Source: Anastrepha obliqua (Eukaryota > Arthropoda > Insecta > Diptera > Tephritidae). Taken from it: a stretch of DNA of 64,000 bases. Under the pieces are notes generated by a model. The model was not told the origin of the DNA and did no database searches. It worked only from the letters and a program-made list of their open reading frames with translations. Below are positions 43,510-55,494 of the stretch, piece after piece. The stretch lies in assembly GCF_027943255.1 (NCBI RefSeq), contig NC_072893.1:98277784-98341783 (forward strand). Direction: 5' to 3'. Each line of letters starts with the position of its first letter. Position 1 is the stretch's first letter. The translations under genes and the position numbers were made by a program.

Positions 43510-44773
43510 CAAGGTGGCGCAAAAGTAACCTTGCGATGTTTTTTGGCTGTAATTAAAAAAAAAAATGAAAAACTTTGACTTCTTGTGGATTATTTTTATT
43601 TGGTCTTTTAATTTTTTTACATCAAGTCGAGAATATGATGCCATGTAAATGGCCGCCGCCACAGTTGATTGATCTTGATCTTGATCTTGACGGATATTGT
43701 CTTTAAGACCTGCAAGAGTCTGAGGCTTGTTGACATAAGCCCGTGACTTCAAAAAGCCCCACAAAAAGAAGTCTGGAGCGGTCAAATCAGGCGATCTTGC
43801 TGGCCAGTGCAAATCGCCGAACCGGGAGATTAGGCGCCCGGGAAATGCATCCTTCAGCATATCGGTTGTGGCACGTGCAGTGCGTGCCGTTGCACCGTCC
43901 TGTTGGAACCACATGTTTTCCAATCCCAATTCATCAAGTTGCGGCAAAAAGAACTCGTTGATCATTGCTCTGTAGCGCTCACCATTCACAGTAACCATTT
44001 GGCCCGCGACGTCTTCGAAGAAAAAAGGTCCGATGACTCCTCCAGCGAAAACAGCACACCATACAGTGACTTTGAGCGGGTGTAATGGCTCTTCGTGGGT
44101 TACACGCGGATTTTCAGTGCCCCAGAAGCGTAAAGTTTGCTTATTTACGTACCCGCTAAGATGGAAATGGGCCTCATCACTCATGATTACTTTTGATGAA
44201 AAATCATCTTCCTCTTGGTGGTGATTAAGGATAGCTTGAGCGTATGTTAGACGCGATTAGCAGTCAGCAGCTAACAGCTGATGCACCGTCTGGACTTTGT
44301 ACGGAAACATCTTCAAATCTTGTACCAAAATTCGCTGTAAAGACCGTCGACTGATACCCATTTGCGTGACACGTCGTCTGGTCGATGTCGACGGCGCTTC
44401 CATGACATCCTCGGCTACAGCAGCAATATTCTCTGCAGAACGGCTACTCCGGGGTCTGCCACGCCTGGCAGCATCTCGTGTTGTGCCAGTCTCTTCGAGG
44501 CGAGCGGCTAAACGTCGCAGTGTTTCACCAGTAGGCGTGGACGGCGGGAAAATCTGCGACGAAATTCACGTTGTGCCAAAGTCACCGACCGATTATTGGT
44601 CAAATAAATAGTCAGCAATATTCCGCGTTCTGGAGCAGTGTAGCGTAACATTGTTTATTAACGTGTATTTCGCATGTGTTTACTACACAAATGTCAAAAC
44701 AGAACTGACATTAGGGGCCAATCGCAAAATTTATAGCATTTTCTGATAGGAGGATTACTTTAGCGCCACCTGT
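43510..44773 (-). mobile_element. DD41D (rosa-type) mariner element, near full length
   Basis: Ends contain GGTGGCGCAAAAGTAA and, reversed, GGTGGCGCTAAAGTAA, next to TA on both sides (43508-43509, 44774-44775). The transposase gene runs 44651 to about 43600 on the minus strand. It is inserted in the Tigger-like element. About 1.26 kb, the expected size of an autonomous mariner. Confidence 0.85.
43600..44651 (-). pseudogene. DD41D mariner transposase, nearly full length
   Basis: Starts MLRYTAPERGILLTIYLTNN with a DUF4817-like helix-turn-helix (QREFRRRF). The catalytic core is open from 44184: MSDEAHFHLSGYVNKQTLRF (first Asp), VTVNGERYRAMINEFFLP, MWFQQDGATARTA (second Asp) and RSPDLTAPDFFLWGFLKSRA (third Asp). 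Counting residues between the second and third Asp gives 41, the rosa-type DD41D signature. There are frameshifts in the N-terminal third (44200-44560). A TTGATC hexamer run at about 43672-43690 shifts the frame before a GGHLHGIIF C-terminus. Confidence 0.85.
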
Positions 44774-44946
44774 TATATATGATTTAATAAAATAAACTTG
44801 AATAGTTGTTCTTAAAAAATGCCTGTTTTTCACTCATTTCAATAGGTTTTTGAGATCAATCACAAATCTTATTTTGCAAACGATCAATGTCTTTTTTTAC
44901 ATGGATTTTCCTGGAACGAATTACCTTTTAAAAACAGAATTAGGTA

Positions 44947-45680
44947 TATTGGACTTTTTTGTTCATTTACTGATAATACTGAGCCCTGTCCGCAATTAAG
45001 CAGGACACAGACGGAAAACAAATCCAAAAAAGCGGTTGAAGTTTCAACAGATTGACGTGTGTGTGTCGCAGTTGGCAAACCGATCGAAAATTGACAAAAA
45101 AATTGGTCAACTTGCGATCGGTTGCATGTGTGTGGCGAAGTTCACGATTTTTCTCATTTCTTTTGAAACTTTCAAGTTTACACCTCATATATGTCTAATA
45201 AATAAATAAATAATTTATTGAAGAGCTCAAAGATTTGCTCAAAAGCTAGCTATCGTTACGGAAAGATAAGAGCAATGAATATAAAGACAGAAATATAAAA
45301 TTAAAAAAATGTTATTGGAAAAGTATAAAGAATTAGACAAAAACGCTAATATAGAAAGTAAGAAAAAAAATCTTTATCTCCCCTCTTCTTTTCAAGCGCA
45401 AATAAATGACATATTTGACAACCATTTTTTTCCCTGTTCGATCTTCACTCAGCAACGAACAGCGTGAAACTAAAATTGCCGATTGTTTTCCTTGTGGCTT
45501 GCATCACGTATAAAATGTAATAATAACTTTAATTGGAATGGCTGATATCACCGTGTGACAGTAAAACTTTTCAAGGACAAATTGCATTAGTACGTGAAAC
45601 TATGAATCCTGTATGTAATGCTGCATACTTAGTTTTTCGTTTTCTCATAAATTTAATATTTTAAATGACTTGGAGGATAG
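44947..45680. other. Unassigned DNA
   Basis: No supported gene. Two overlapping minus-strand frames at 44884-45188 share Cys/Leu-rich text and a repeated RHTH-like segment but match nothing that I know. Confidence 0.35.
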
Positions 45681-46480
45681 TTCCATATGCAGAAGTCCAC
45701 GCAAGTGGGGAAAGTTACTGATCGCCATTCACTTTGGAGTGGCCAGGACGACTCTTCTGCATATGGTTCAAGCAGCTCACAACGTCCGGGATTAGCCCAC
45801 GTATCCTATGGCTAGCTTCCGAACACCCGTTCGGGAGTGAGCTAACGTGAGAAGGTGAAGCATTCCAGGATAGCTGGTTGTGGTTGTCCAATGAAAATAT
45901 TAAAAAAGCCTCGGATGAGACCTCCATATACTGATGACGACCACTGCAAACGATTCCTTCTATGAGTGCTTGGAACGTTCATGAGCGCTGCCCCGCCACG
46001 ACATTAAAATCGTGCTTGGCGACTTTAACGCCAGGGTGGGCAAGGAGGGAATTTTTGGTCCCACATATTGAAATCATCGGCCTTAAAAACCGTGCTGTTA
46101 GTTCTGCCTTCTCCAAACTGGATAAAGAGGCAAAGCGAATGGGTCTGGTGGTGAACGAGGACAAAACGAAGTACCTCCAGTCATCAAACAAACAGTCGGC
46201 GCACTCGCGTATCAGCACCCACGTCACTGTTGACAGTTATAATTTCGAGGTTGTAAAAGACTTCGTTTATTTAGGAACCAGCATTAACACCGATAACAAT
46301 GTCAGCCTGAAAATCCAACGTAGAATCTCTCTTGCCAACAAGTGCTACTTTGGACTAAGTAGGCAACTGAGCAGTAAAGTCCTCTCTCGATGAACAAAAC
46401 TAACATTCTAAAAGGCTCTTATGATGCCCGTCCTAACGTATGGCGCAGAAGCTTGGACGCTGTTTTATAAAAACGTAAAA
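45680..46480 (+). pseudogene. RTE-like LINE, internally deleted copy
   Basis: Near 45960 the plus strand encodes RHDIKIVLGDFNARVGKEGI (endonuclease). Within 100 bp it jumps to SAFSKLDKEAKRMGLVVNED, VDSYNFEVVKDFVYLGTSIN, RRISLANKCYFGLSRQLSSK and LMMPVLTYGAEAWT (polymerase thumb). So most of the endonuclease and the whole palm are deleted. A different frame happens to join them into one 144-codon ORF (45962-46393). Same family as 38160-40150. Confidence 0.75.
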
Positions 46481-46519
46481 AAATAGTTGAACTTTCTTTC
46501 TATGAAATACTTAGTCCTG

Positions 46520-47610
46520 CCATAAGTTCTATAACAAGGTAAGTCCGTTATAGATATGATATTACAATACAATACTTTTTTTAATGAAGTTAGTTTTATT
46601 TAATCATGTAAATACAAAAACTGTGCGTGTCACGCAAAAAAATTTTAATTTTCATTCGAAATGGTGACCATTTGCTTTTCAACAAGCCTTCAAACGAGTC
46701 CCAAATTTCTGTGAGGTCTTCAACAGGTCATGTTCTCCAATTCTTACTACAAACTCTACTCCAATGGATTCAGATTTGGACTTCCAGACGGCCATTCTGA
46801 TGCAGCTATGAACCCAGGAATATTGGTTTTTAGCCACTGCTGGGTGGTTTTTGCCTTATGAGCTGGAGCGGAACCTTGCTGGGGACCCAACGCTCTCCAA
46901 GAGAGTAATCAACTGATTTGCCACGCCTTCTAAGATATCCTCCTAGTATACTTTTGTTCCGGTATTAACCCCTTTTTCGCAGAAATGAAGAGTTATAACG
47001 CCTTAACAGGACACTCCCCGCCAAACTATTACTTAAAAAACATTTTTTGCATCTTTGGAAGTTTTAGCATAGATTTTGTCGTTTTGCTTTTTAAAAACTT
47101 TTTCAACAGTGAAAATTTTTTCATCTGTAGCCGTTGACTGAGTGCCACTGAAGAAGCTGCTGCATCTGCCGAATCTAATTTTCTTCAAGTGCATTGTCAA
47201 AAGATGACCAGTTGAGCGACGGAAAGCTTTAATGTGGAGATCATCTCTAATTAGTCTTGACATGGATTTGGTCGTTATATTCATTCTCTGGGCATAATTT
47301 TCTGCTTTCTAAGAGGATTTCTGCGAATTCTTTCTCGAACGGCTGCACTGGTTCGAACCACGCGAGGCCACCACTGTTTTTATGGCTGTCACTTCCAACT
47401 TTGGGAAAAACGTTTGATCTTCTCGAAAATATTAACGTCCAAATATCACTTTAACTACCCTTATGCAATGCAATCACTGCAATGCGATTTCCATAACCTC
47501 GCGCCTCTTTTGCTAACAAGCGAAATTTTCCACAAAACTGAGTATAAAATATGACTAGACAATCATAGACAAGCAAAATAACGGAACTTTTTTCTGTGAT
47601 TTTGTTCTTG
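46520..47610 (-). mobile_element. mariner/Tc1-group transposase relic, second type
   Basis: Minus-strand blocks: YAQRMNITTKSMSRLIRDDL, RSTGHLLTMHLKKIR, ATDEKIFTVEKVFKKQNDKI (first Asp), HFCEKGVNTGTKVYWEDILE, and a C-terminal RLKACWKANGHHFE. This is the insect family with SxDEKIFT...NxQNDxVYA text, distinct from the DD41D and DD34D copies here. GTCCGTTAT/ATAACGGA sequences near both limits may be the terminal repeats. Stops and frameshifts throughout; the second and third Asp regions are degraded. Confidence 0.65.
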
Positions 47611-49825
47611 CCGTTTGCATTGTAAAATTTGTCAAAGAATTTATGGCAAGACTCGATAAAGTATACACGATGAATATGGACCTCTGTCTACGATTCCAAT
47701 TTAAAACTTTAAAGATCTTTAAAAAATCAGATGTTGCGCCTCTCCTTCACATTTTCTTATCTTCGTTCAGTGACAAGATGATCAATCTGACCGTAAGATT
47801 TTCTTTTTTAATTTAAATAAATTAATTTCAATTTTTTGAAAGTTCTCCATGCGATATCACAATGCCACAGCCACTGCAACCTAACCTAAGCTACTATCAC
47901 CTATGTAGATATTGTCTACAATTGTCTACAATATGGGAACGTGGTATTAAAAAGAAACACCAGAAGCGTTATTTGACCATGTTCTTCCACCTGGCCTTCT
48001 GTTTCATAAAGGCTATTCCAATATAGTGGTTTCTAAATTTTATAATCCTGGACCAAAAAACATTTAATTTTGGAACGACACTTCTAAATATCAGTGTGGA
48101 TGTACAATACATTTAAATCAAGAGCTCTGTAGTAATGAGATGGTAAAAAAGTAATATCTCAAAAGTGATGCGTCAAGTAAATTTGAAACGAATACAAGTG
48201 GCTAAATTTCAACTTGATATGGTGAATGAAAATGTATGTTTCCTTCAATTTGATTTTGCAATATCTTTTAGCTCTGAATATCAGAATTGAATTCAAATCA
48301 CCCTTTGGCCACCATCAAATGTTATTTTATTTACAGTGGCAAGTTTTTAGAAAGGCAAATTGTTAAACATACTTTATATGCCCGGAGGCAAATCCTACGT
48401 TTTTTTTTTTTTAAATTATATACTGGATTTTATGCTTAAAGAAAACGAGAGTTCGCCTTCGCCAATGGCTCAAATAATTCGGAGTGGTGGATCTACATCG
48501 GGATTCAAATATATATGTTAAAGTTAAATTAACGCCAACGACCGATCGAATTATCATATGTGCTAGTAAATGTAATTTACAATTCTGCATTTTCAAATTT
48601 AAAGGGGGTTCTTAACAAAATTAATAGGCACCTTAATTAATTAAATATTTATACACATATACATAGATATTTATTAATCTAACTTAGTATATATCTTATT
48701 ATTATACAATAAAATATATTATTTAAGAAGAAAAAATGTAAAAAAAAATTAAAAAATAAGAGGACTATTTATCAAGAAATATTAAAACTTAATAAATATG
48801 AAAAAAACTAAAAAAAAAAAAAAAACAAATCAGATGATAAAAAGGTGTCCAGCAAATAACTAACAGTAATAACTACTTATAGAGTTAACATAGCTCTCTC
48901 TGTTCGTTATAACATATTAAAAACTTCCTAAAGAAATAACGACTTTAGTTCTTACTTAAAATTTGTTCCAACACATCTGTGTTCCTTTGGTCAATTGGAA
49001 ATGTTTGGTGTAGCATTAAAGCTTGCCGTGTTTGATTATACCATACAATCGGGGTTGAATGAACCTGGGCTTAGCTGAACTCCTTGATCTTGTGAACACC
49101 AAATTTCTTCCAATGACTGCTTTGTAACGTGAGCACGTAATATCCTGTATACAATGAACAATGATTAAGACTTGAATAAAAAACGTGTTGTAACGGCGTC
49201 AGAAGCTGCTAGAGAATTCGACAAAGCCGTCGAATGCGTGCAGAAAACATTATATTACGAAAATTTTGCCATACCCCCTGCAAAAATATTGCGTATTTCA
49301 AAAGAGAATAGAAAAATTCAACACTTACACAAATTATATATTTCATATAACGTATATTTTAATGATCATAATGAGATAGAACCATTTTCTGAAACAATTA
49401 AACTTTTCGTATTACTAACTATTTTTATAAACTTGTGAGCACAGATAAACCAAAATCAGCTGAAAAATGCTTGTCCTCACCTTTCGTAAAGTGGAACTGT
49501 GTGAGAAATGAAAACGAAAATTTGACACCTCAGCGCAAGGCAAAATAAATGCGACATTATTACGAGAAAAATGACCATAAGTCTTTATATAACTTCTTTG
49601 AGGATAAATCTTCCTTTTCCTTATTGCATTGGGGAGCGTAGTTCACCGCAAGCTACGCGTATATGGCGTAGAGTGCAGTAAAGTCTAGTGTGGCTCAATT
49701 ATTGGTAATTAGGGCATTGTACTGAACTATTTCTTTTAAATGGTTCTTATATAACTGGATGTCACCACTTTTGTATTCTCTACAACGTGAGCGTTAACAA
49801 CTTAGGAAGCTCCCTCCGATATGCA
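47611..49825. other. Unassigned AT-rich DNA
   Basis: No supported element. An 88-codon plus-strand frame at 49172-49438 (MNKKRVVTASEAAREFDKAV...) has no recognised relatives. Poly-A/T rich patches lie at 48400-48420 and 48715-48830. Confidence 0.4.
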
Positions 49826-49829
49826 TTAA

Positions 49830-50500
49830 TTTGCTTTGTTGTGGTTGTATCAACATAAAAATTCCCTATAAAAGTGTGGAGAATGCTGTTAGAGTGATTG
49901 TAGATCACTCTCTAGCAGTTCGTGTGCTTTTTCGTTTATTTCAATGTTCTGATGTCCCGATACCCAGATTAAGGTATGGTTATCGTTTCGCTTAAGATGG
50001 TAAGGTTGTTCCTACTTTACTCCTTTAGCTTGGAGGTTGGTTAGATCCGAAAAAATAACGATATTAAAAGCCTACAAACTTTCCGTATTGCCAATATTTT
50101 CGCCTGGAAGACGCACAGATTTTTCAATTCTAAGTCTATCACAGTCCATTTTTGAACGAACTATATAGACTGCCGAACTACCGATTTTTATGATAAAATT
50201 GGTCGTACAACCAACCGTCTTATACAACCATAAAGTATACTTGGATTGAAGGCCCTACCTCTTTCTAAGCATACGTTTACAGGCATATGGAGCTATTTCC
50301 GCTTTCCTTACCCGTTCTTCAGTGTTCAGTTTCCAGCTAAGTTTGACATCCAAAATGGTCCCTAAGTATTTTGTGCTAGGTGAAATTGAGAGAGTTTGTC
50401 CAATAATTAGTGGTAGGGTAAGATTGGGTACCCTGTATATAGTGGTAAAAATCATGAGTTCTGTATTACGTAGGTTCAAACTTAAGCCACAGCCTATGGC
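49830..50500 (-). pseudogene. LINE with RNase H (I/R1/LOA type), C-terminal part
   Basis: The minus strand reads LNLRNTELMIFTTIYRVPNL, GQTLSISPSTKYLGTILDVK and ERVRKAEIAPYACKRMLRKR. Further down it reads NDNHTLIWVSGHQNIEINEK, the RNase H HxxxxGNEKAD-type motif. RNase H in ORF2 marks the I-group of LINEs. Stops around 50250 and 50070. Confidence 0.7.
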
Positions 50501-50540
50501 CCAAGAATTTAGCTTACCTAGCGCCTTTTATAAGAAGTAA

Positions 50541-52230
50541 AATAACTCTAAGGAAACTAGAAGTTTAAGAAAATCCAATAAGCATGCCTAATAACGAAGG
50601 CGCGTTTTAATTTTTGAGAATTTATAGTTTTTTTAGTGTGATTTGAAAGAATAAATCTAGAAAATGCTGAAAAACATTCGTTTGGAAACTCTTCAAAAAA
50701 ATGTTCACGTAAACACTCATATCCTTATATATATGTACATAGTATGTACATGGTTAGTTCTGCTGGTATAATGCGAGAGGTATACGCACAGGCGCTTACA
50801 CGCGGATGAAAGCAAATACGTACATAGTAAATGAGAAAAGGTTCCAAGCAAAATCAAGAGATAACGAAAATACAAAATCCTCATATTCAGCAAATTTCTG
50901 CTCAGAAGAGAGCAACAGCAAGTAACAAGAGACAACTATAGAGCTGTTTTTACAAAAAGCTTGAACTCGATATACATACATATTTCGGAATGATGAATGA
51001 ATTCGCCAAACACAGCCCACCCCAATATATTTGCTGTTAAGCTTTCTGCTTCTACTCTTCGTTTATACAGCTTATAGCATAGCAGCTATAACGTAATATT
51101 AACAGTTTCAGTTTAACGCCACATAAATTTCTTTAGCTGCTGCTAGTGCTCTCGAAATGCCGTTTCCTATTACTGTTGTTCTCCAATACCGAATAACATG
51201 CAAACAACGAAGTGCTGGCAGCAGGCAGTCGATGGCTGCACGCGCAATGATTCCGTCGTTTTGTCGGGCTGGTTAGACATAATCCTCGAAGATACATATA
51301 TTTGTGTAAAACAAAAAAAAATATGTAAAATGAATCAAAATCTTAAATTTGGGTGGAAAGTTATTTTACCGGGAGAGAAGTGAAACAAAATTGCATACAA
51401 AGAATAATTTACATAAAAATGTAAATTCAAATAACGAAAAATGTGTATAAAACAAAATTAAATAGCCAGCTGGTTGAGTGCAAATATAAAAATCATGCTG
51501 AATGTAGAGTGTGGTTTAAATGTTAATCGAATGCCTGAATGATTTGATTGATAAAGTGAGTTTACATATATGTGCATGTGCATGTGTACGCAGCCATTGA
51601 AGAAACATACTACGTTTCACTCGTAATACATAAATATTTGTAGTTAAAATAAATAAAATAAAAATAAAAACATATGCTTAAAATCATAAAAAAAATGTAA
51701 AATCTTTGCCTAAAATTAATTATCAATGGTTAGAACCTTTTATACAGTAACCATTTTAAGGGTACCTTAGTTTATGGTCTTATTTTAATTCTCAAAAGAT
51801 TTTTTGATTAAGTCCGATTTGGTTTTAGACAGATGTTTTTCTCTACCGTGTTACTGTATTATTATATTTTTTAATATCAGTCCTCAATGATGTTTCATTT
51901 CAGTATTTAGATTGTATTGTTCGTTTGCTTGCATTTGTTAAATATTTCCTCAACAAAAAATATATGTATATACCGAACATAAAAAGAGCAAGAAATCTTC
52001 GGACTTCTTCGGCAGAAGAATTTTTTTATTTTTTTAGTATTTGAAACATTATGGCGGCAACAGCAGATTTTCGAGTTCGCAAATACTCAAAAACAGGTCG
52101 ACCTTATTTTTTACTACTCACTACTATTACTACTACTTTTACAAAAACATTGTAAAAACACTGTAAAATTAGCGATATCTTATTGGGAGAGAAATATTGA
52201 GATCAAACTGAATAATACATATGTAGGTAT
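50541..52230. other. Unassigned DNA
   Basis: No gene or element recognised. Short simple repeats (TATATATGTACATAG) near 50728. Confidence 0.4.
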
Positions 52231-52234
52231 ATTC

Positions 52235-52520
52235 TGACGCAGAGGTTTTCCATGCCAAATTGGTTTGTGCGTGAGTACTACTCGATAGGGTCTGCATTTA
52301 AAAGCCACTATGTGCATGAAACACCAAATGACAGAAGGCAATGGCAAACCTCCGAGTGTATTTCTGCCATGAAAATGCTTCTCATAAAAAAATATCTGCC
52401 GTTCAGAGTTGGCTTAAAACTGTAGGTCCCTCCATTTGTGGGACAACATCAAGATGCACACCACAAATAGGAGGAGGAGTTCGGCCAAGCACCCAAAACG
52501 AGTGTAAGCGCGAATTATAT
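52235..52520 (+). repeat. SINE copy D (diverged head)
   Basis: The body matches copy A closely (CCGAGTGTATTTCTGCCATG, GGAGGAGTTCGGCCAAGCAC). The head around 52250-52310 is divergent and its A and B boxes are weak, so it is older or of another subfamily. Confidence 0.8.
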
Positions 52521-52521
52521 C

Positions 52522-52784
52522 GTCCCCTTAGTATAACAATAGCCTATGTGCTCATAGGCTATTATTTTTTTATTGAATTTTTGGATTCTCCATCGTCGAT
52601 TTTATATGTGGTAAAAATTTTGTCAAATTCTAGTTCCACAAAGTGGGTCAAAACGTCAGTCAAAAAATAATAACTATTTACAGACATAACGAGATTTGAG
52701 TGAGAGTTACTTTCGACAAAAAGTTTGAAATTCATTTTCTCAAAACATCAAAAAATTTATAGGCTATTTTAATACTAAGGGGAC
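52522..52784. mobile_element. MITE, about 263 bp, GTCCCCTTAGTAT ends
   Basis: Left end GTCCCCTTAGTATAACAATA and right end, reversed, GTCCCCTTAGTATTAAAATA form inverted repeats of about 28 bp. The left arm has its own hairpin (ATAGCCTATG...CATAGGCTAT). No convincing target duplication. It lies exactly between SINE D and a piggyBac fragment. The superfamily is not assigned. Confidence 0.6.
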
Positions 52785-53037
52785 CATATATGGAATACAT
52801 ATATAGTGTGAATTTAGTTCGGCCTCGATAGGGAAATAGCTGTTCGTCAATAGTAATATTTTCATACGGATCATAATTATCCTTGAAGTTTTCATTCAAG
52901 ATACCATGTATTAGGAATGGGAGCAGCTTTATCGGTTCGTTATGCTCACCTGTACTTCCAGGACGAAAAAAGTCGGTTATATGGTAAGACTCACTTGTGT
53001 CCACTTGAACTTGTGTCGTAAATGCACTCCACTTCAT
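52785..53037 (-). pseudogene. piggyBac-type transposase fragment
   Basis: The minus strand reads EPIKLLPFLIHGILNENFKD followed by YDPYENITIDEQLFPYRGRT and KFTLYM. The xxTIDExLxPFRGR block holds the first catalytic Asp of the piggyBac DDE domain. Only this part survives; the MITE cuts it at 52784. Confidence 0.75.
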
Positions 53038-53524
53038 TGCGCATTATGATGCTTTATTTTGCGCTTAAATTACTTTTTTTTTAGCACTAACTTGCTGACT
53101 GACTGAGAAATAGAAACGACGCAGAATATGTGTATACAGCCAGTGCACAAAAAAGGACAAAGGTTTGCAACCGGTTTGCATATGTGCAGGGGAGCTAAAT
53201 GGCCGTAGAAGATAGTATAAATATGGATTTACTATGAAAAATAAGAAAAAAGTAAGTAGAATATTCAAAAAGCGTTATATTTCCATACATTTGTATCGGG
53301 GTTCAGCCAAACCCGATGTGCCCAACCGAAGGTGTAACTTTTTAAACACTTTTTTCGTCCTGTTTGAGGATCCTTTTTAAAAGGTTATGCCCACAAATCG
53401 ATAGAAAATAAAATTGTAAGAAGCTACCTGTTAGCTCAAGTCGTTAGCTATAATAGAAATGTGACCAGACCAAAATGCCCAACGGAGGGTTAATAATAAT
53501 AATAGTTTAAATAATAACTAAAAG

Positions 53525-54160
53525 TAATTTGATTTGTGGGTACCAGGGCATTCATGCATCAACGGCAATACAATCGCTGATAATACTGCCAAGGATATGA
53601 GCATTACTCCTACGATCACATCAAATCTTTTATGTAAAAATGATGTTTATCGACTTATAAAGCAGCATAGGCAAACCAAACTAGTAGCTGACTGGTTTCA
53701 CTATAGCCACCATTACTCCAGGATTAATCCTAATCGTACTAAACCAACTTATCTATCATCCCTCCCATCTAACTATACTACGCCATATACTCGCCTACGC
53801 ATTGGTCACAGTGTAATCACCAATGCATATCTACTGCAAGGGAAGCAACCAAGCCTGTGTCCATTTTGTAATACTCCAGTCAGTATCCTGCACTTGTTAG
53901 CCTTTTGCCCTGGACTAGATAGACAAAGGCAGCAGAATTTTGACGGTCATGATGCACTATCGCTATTAATTAACCCTTCCGATTAGAACATTTCGAAAAT
54001 CTATAAATTTCTGAAGGACTCTGATCTTCTACGACGTATATAAACCAGGAATTCTTCACCAGCCAGCTGAAAGCCTCCGTTGCTAGCGCTGCGTTATCTT
54101 TTTGTTTATTTAGCAATTCTATTGTTATTTAAGCCTTTAAAATAAATAAATAAATAAATT
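53525..54160 (+). pseudogene. I-type LINE C-terminus: RNase H end and Cys motif
   Basis: An open 151-codon frame starts MWVPGHSCINGNTIADNTAK (end of RNase H; GNTIAD for GNExAD). It continues with YTRLRIGHSVITNAYLLQG, SLCPFCNTPVSILHLLAFCP (CCHC-type motif of I/R1 ORF2) and LLINPSD. About 170 bp of 3' UTR ends in a TAAA run (54140-54160), the kind of tail used by I-group elements. The frame here is intact, suggesting a recent 5'-truncated insertion. Confidence 0.8.
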
Positions 54161-55260
54161 TGATGACACCAAATACATTAAAATAAAGCCTATTTAAGCG
54201 AAAACTTAGAAGCATATAAAATAATGTGTATCTTTAAAGCAAGACCTGTTACTTGTGGTGTTTAAACTAAAATGAACACCACAAATAATGAGCCCCCAAA
54301 ATAAATAACGAAGTAGAAAATTTTTGAAAATTGGGCTGCGCCATACCTATGTATGTACTTTCGGGTAAATGCGTATATAACGATAATGAGTTAATCAAAC
54401 TTACCCAAACACGTTTTCTAGATCCGACATAAATATTATTGAGATCGGTTAAAAACTACGCCCACTTTTTATACGTTACGACTAAATTTTCAATCATCGT
54501 TCTGATGTTACAATCTTTAACTCTCATTGTCTACGAGTTTGTTTGATACCAAAAATCAACAGTCAGCACAAATTTAATATGGCACACGAGTATATTGTAA
54601 ATAGTCTCTGCGGTCACTGCAATAAAGTATTCAATACTAAATCGATGTCAGCTAACCAGAACTTAATGAAAACGAAATTGTCGTTTGAAGTCATAACTAA
54701 GTTACCGCCGGATAAATCCATATTAACCAGATATTGAGAAACGCCTTAAGTATCGTCAGTAGTTTCGAGACAACGATTAATATTTTAAAATATTGTTTTG
54801 TGGCATTAAAATATAAACACAAAAACACACACTAATATTTTGTGCATTAGCACTACGCTAGCCGACAAGTTTAAGTTTGACTCCTAAGTTTACGAGTAAA
54901 AGGAGACGAGGGCCAAAAAGGCAAAAGCTGAGATATAGAGTAAAAGCAATATTCTAAAATATATTTCACAAATCGACACGTTTATTATTTGTATTCAAGG
55001 TACAAAAATACATCGGGAATACTTATTACAACATGTATGCAAATTAACAAAATTCTAATAAGCCATTCCTACAAATTAAAATGTCTATAATTAGTGTACT
55101 CTGGTACCTTGTCTAGAAAAGAGCAACCCGCCCTGCGGAAAAAATCAACTTGCCGTAGATTCCATATGCTATCGCACTATACTCATTTCAAAAGGACGAC
55201 TGGTGCATAACTTAACTTTGGACTCACCATTCCGTTCCATTTTTAACCGAAATATATGTA
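54161..55260. other. Unassigned DNA with a short dispersed repeat
   Basis: 54413-54449 is the inverted partner of 35786-35822 and leads into ACTACGCCCACTTTTTATAC. No coding region is supported elsewhere. Confidence 0.4.
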
Positions 55261-55264
55261 CATA

Positions 55265-55494
55265 TATGCTCCTCCACACATGGAGGAACCTACAATTTGA
55301 AGCCGACTCCAAACGGCAAATGGTTTTTCATGAGGAGGCTTTTCATGGCAGAAATACCCTCGTAGGTTTGCCATTGCCTACCGAGGGATGACCGCTATTG
55401 GAAAAAACGTTTTCTATTATTTGGTGTTTCTTGCACAAACCTGCCCACCTTTGAATGATAGTCACGCCCCAACACATTCGGTTGCGGCGGCCGT
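55265..55494 (-). repeat. SINE copy E (minus strand)
   Basis: The reverse complement of copy A is matched from the GGCCGCCGCAACCGAATG head through CATTCAAAGGTGGGC to AAAAGCCTCCTCATG and GTCGGCTTC. The B box is damaged. The tail is cut short. Confidence 0.8.

Larger units (their letters stand above)
42396..44946 (+). mobile_element. Tigger-like element with a nested DD41D mariner
   Basis: The left end CACCTAATTCTATTTT and the right end, reversed (TACCTAATTCTGTTTT), pair and sit next to TA. The gene on the plus strand (42746-43470) is cut by the DD41D element at 43510-44773; only about 170 bp of the outer element remains beyond it. Ends are moderately supported, the contents well. Confidence 0.55.

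Noticed and set aside
43743..44611. Plus-strand ORFs rich in Arg and Ser
   Set aside because: Antisense to the DD41D transposase on the minus strand.
45962..46393. Single 144-codon gene
   Set aside because: A deletion junction within an RTE-like LINE; its first third is out of frame with the endonuclease.
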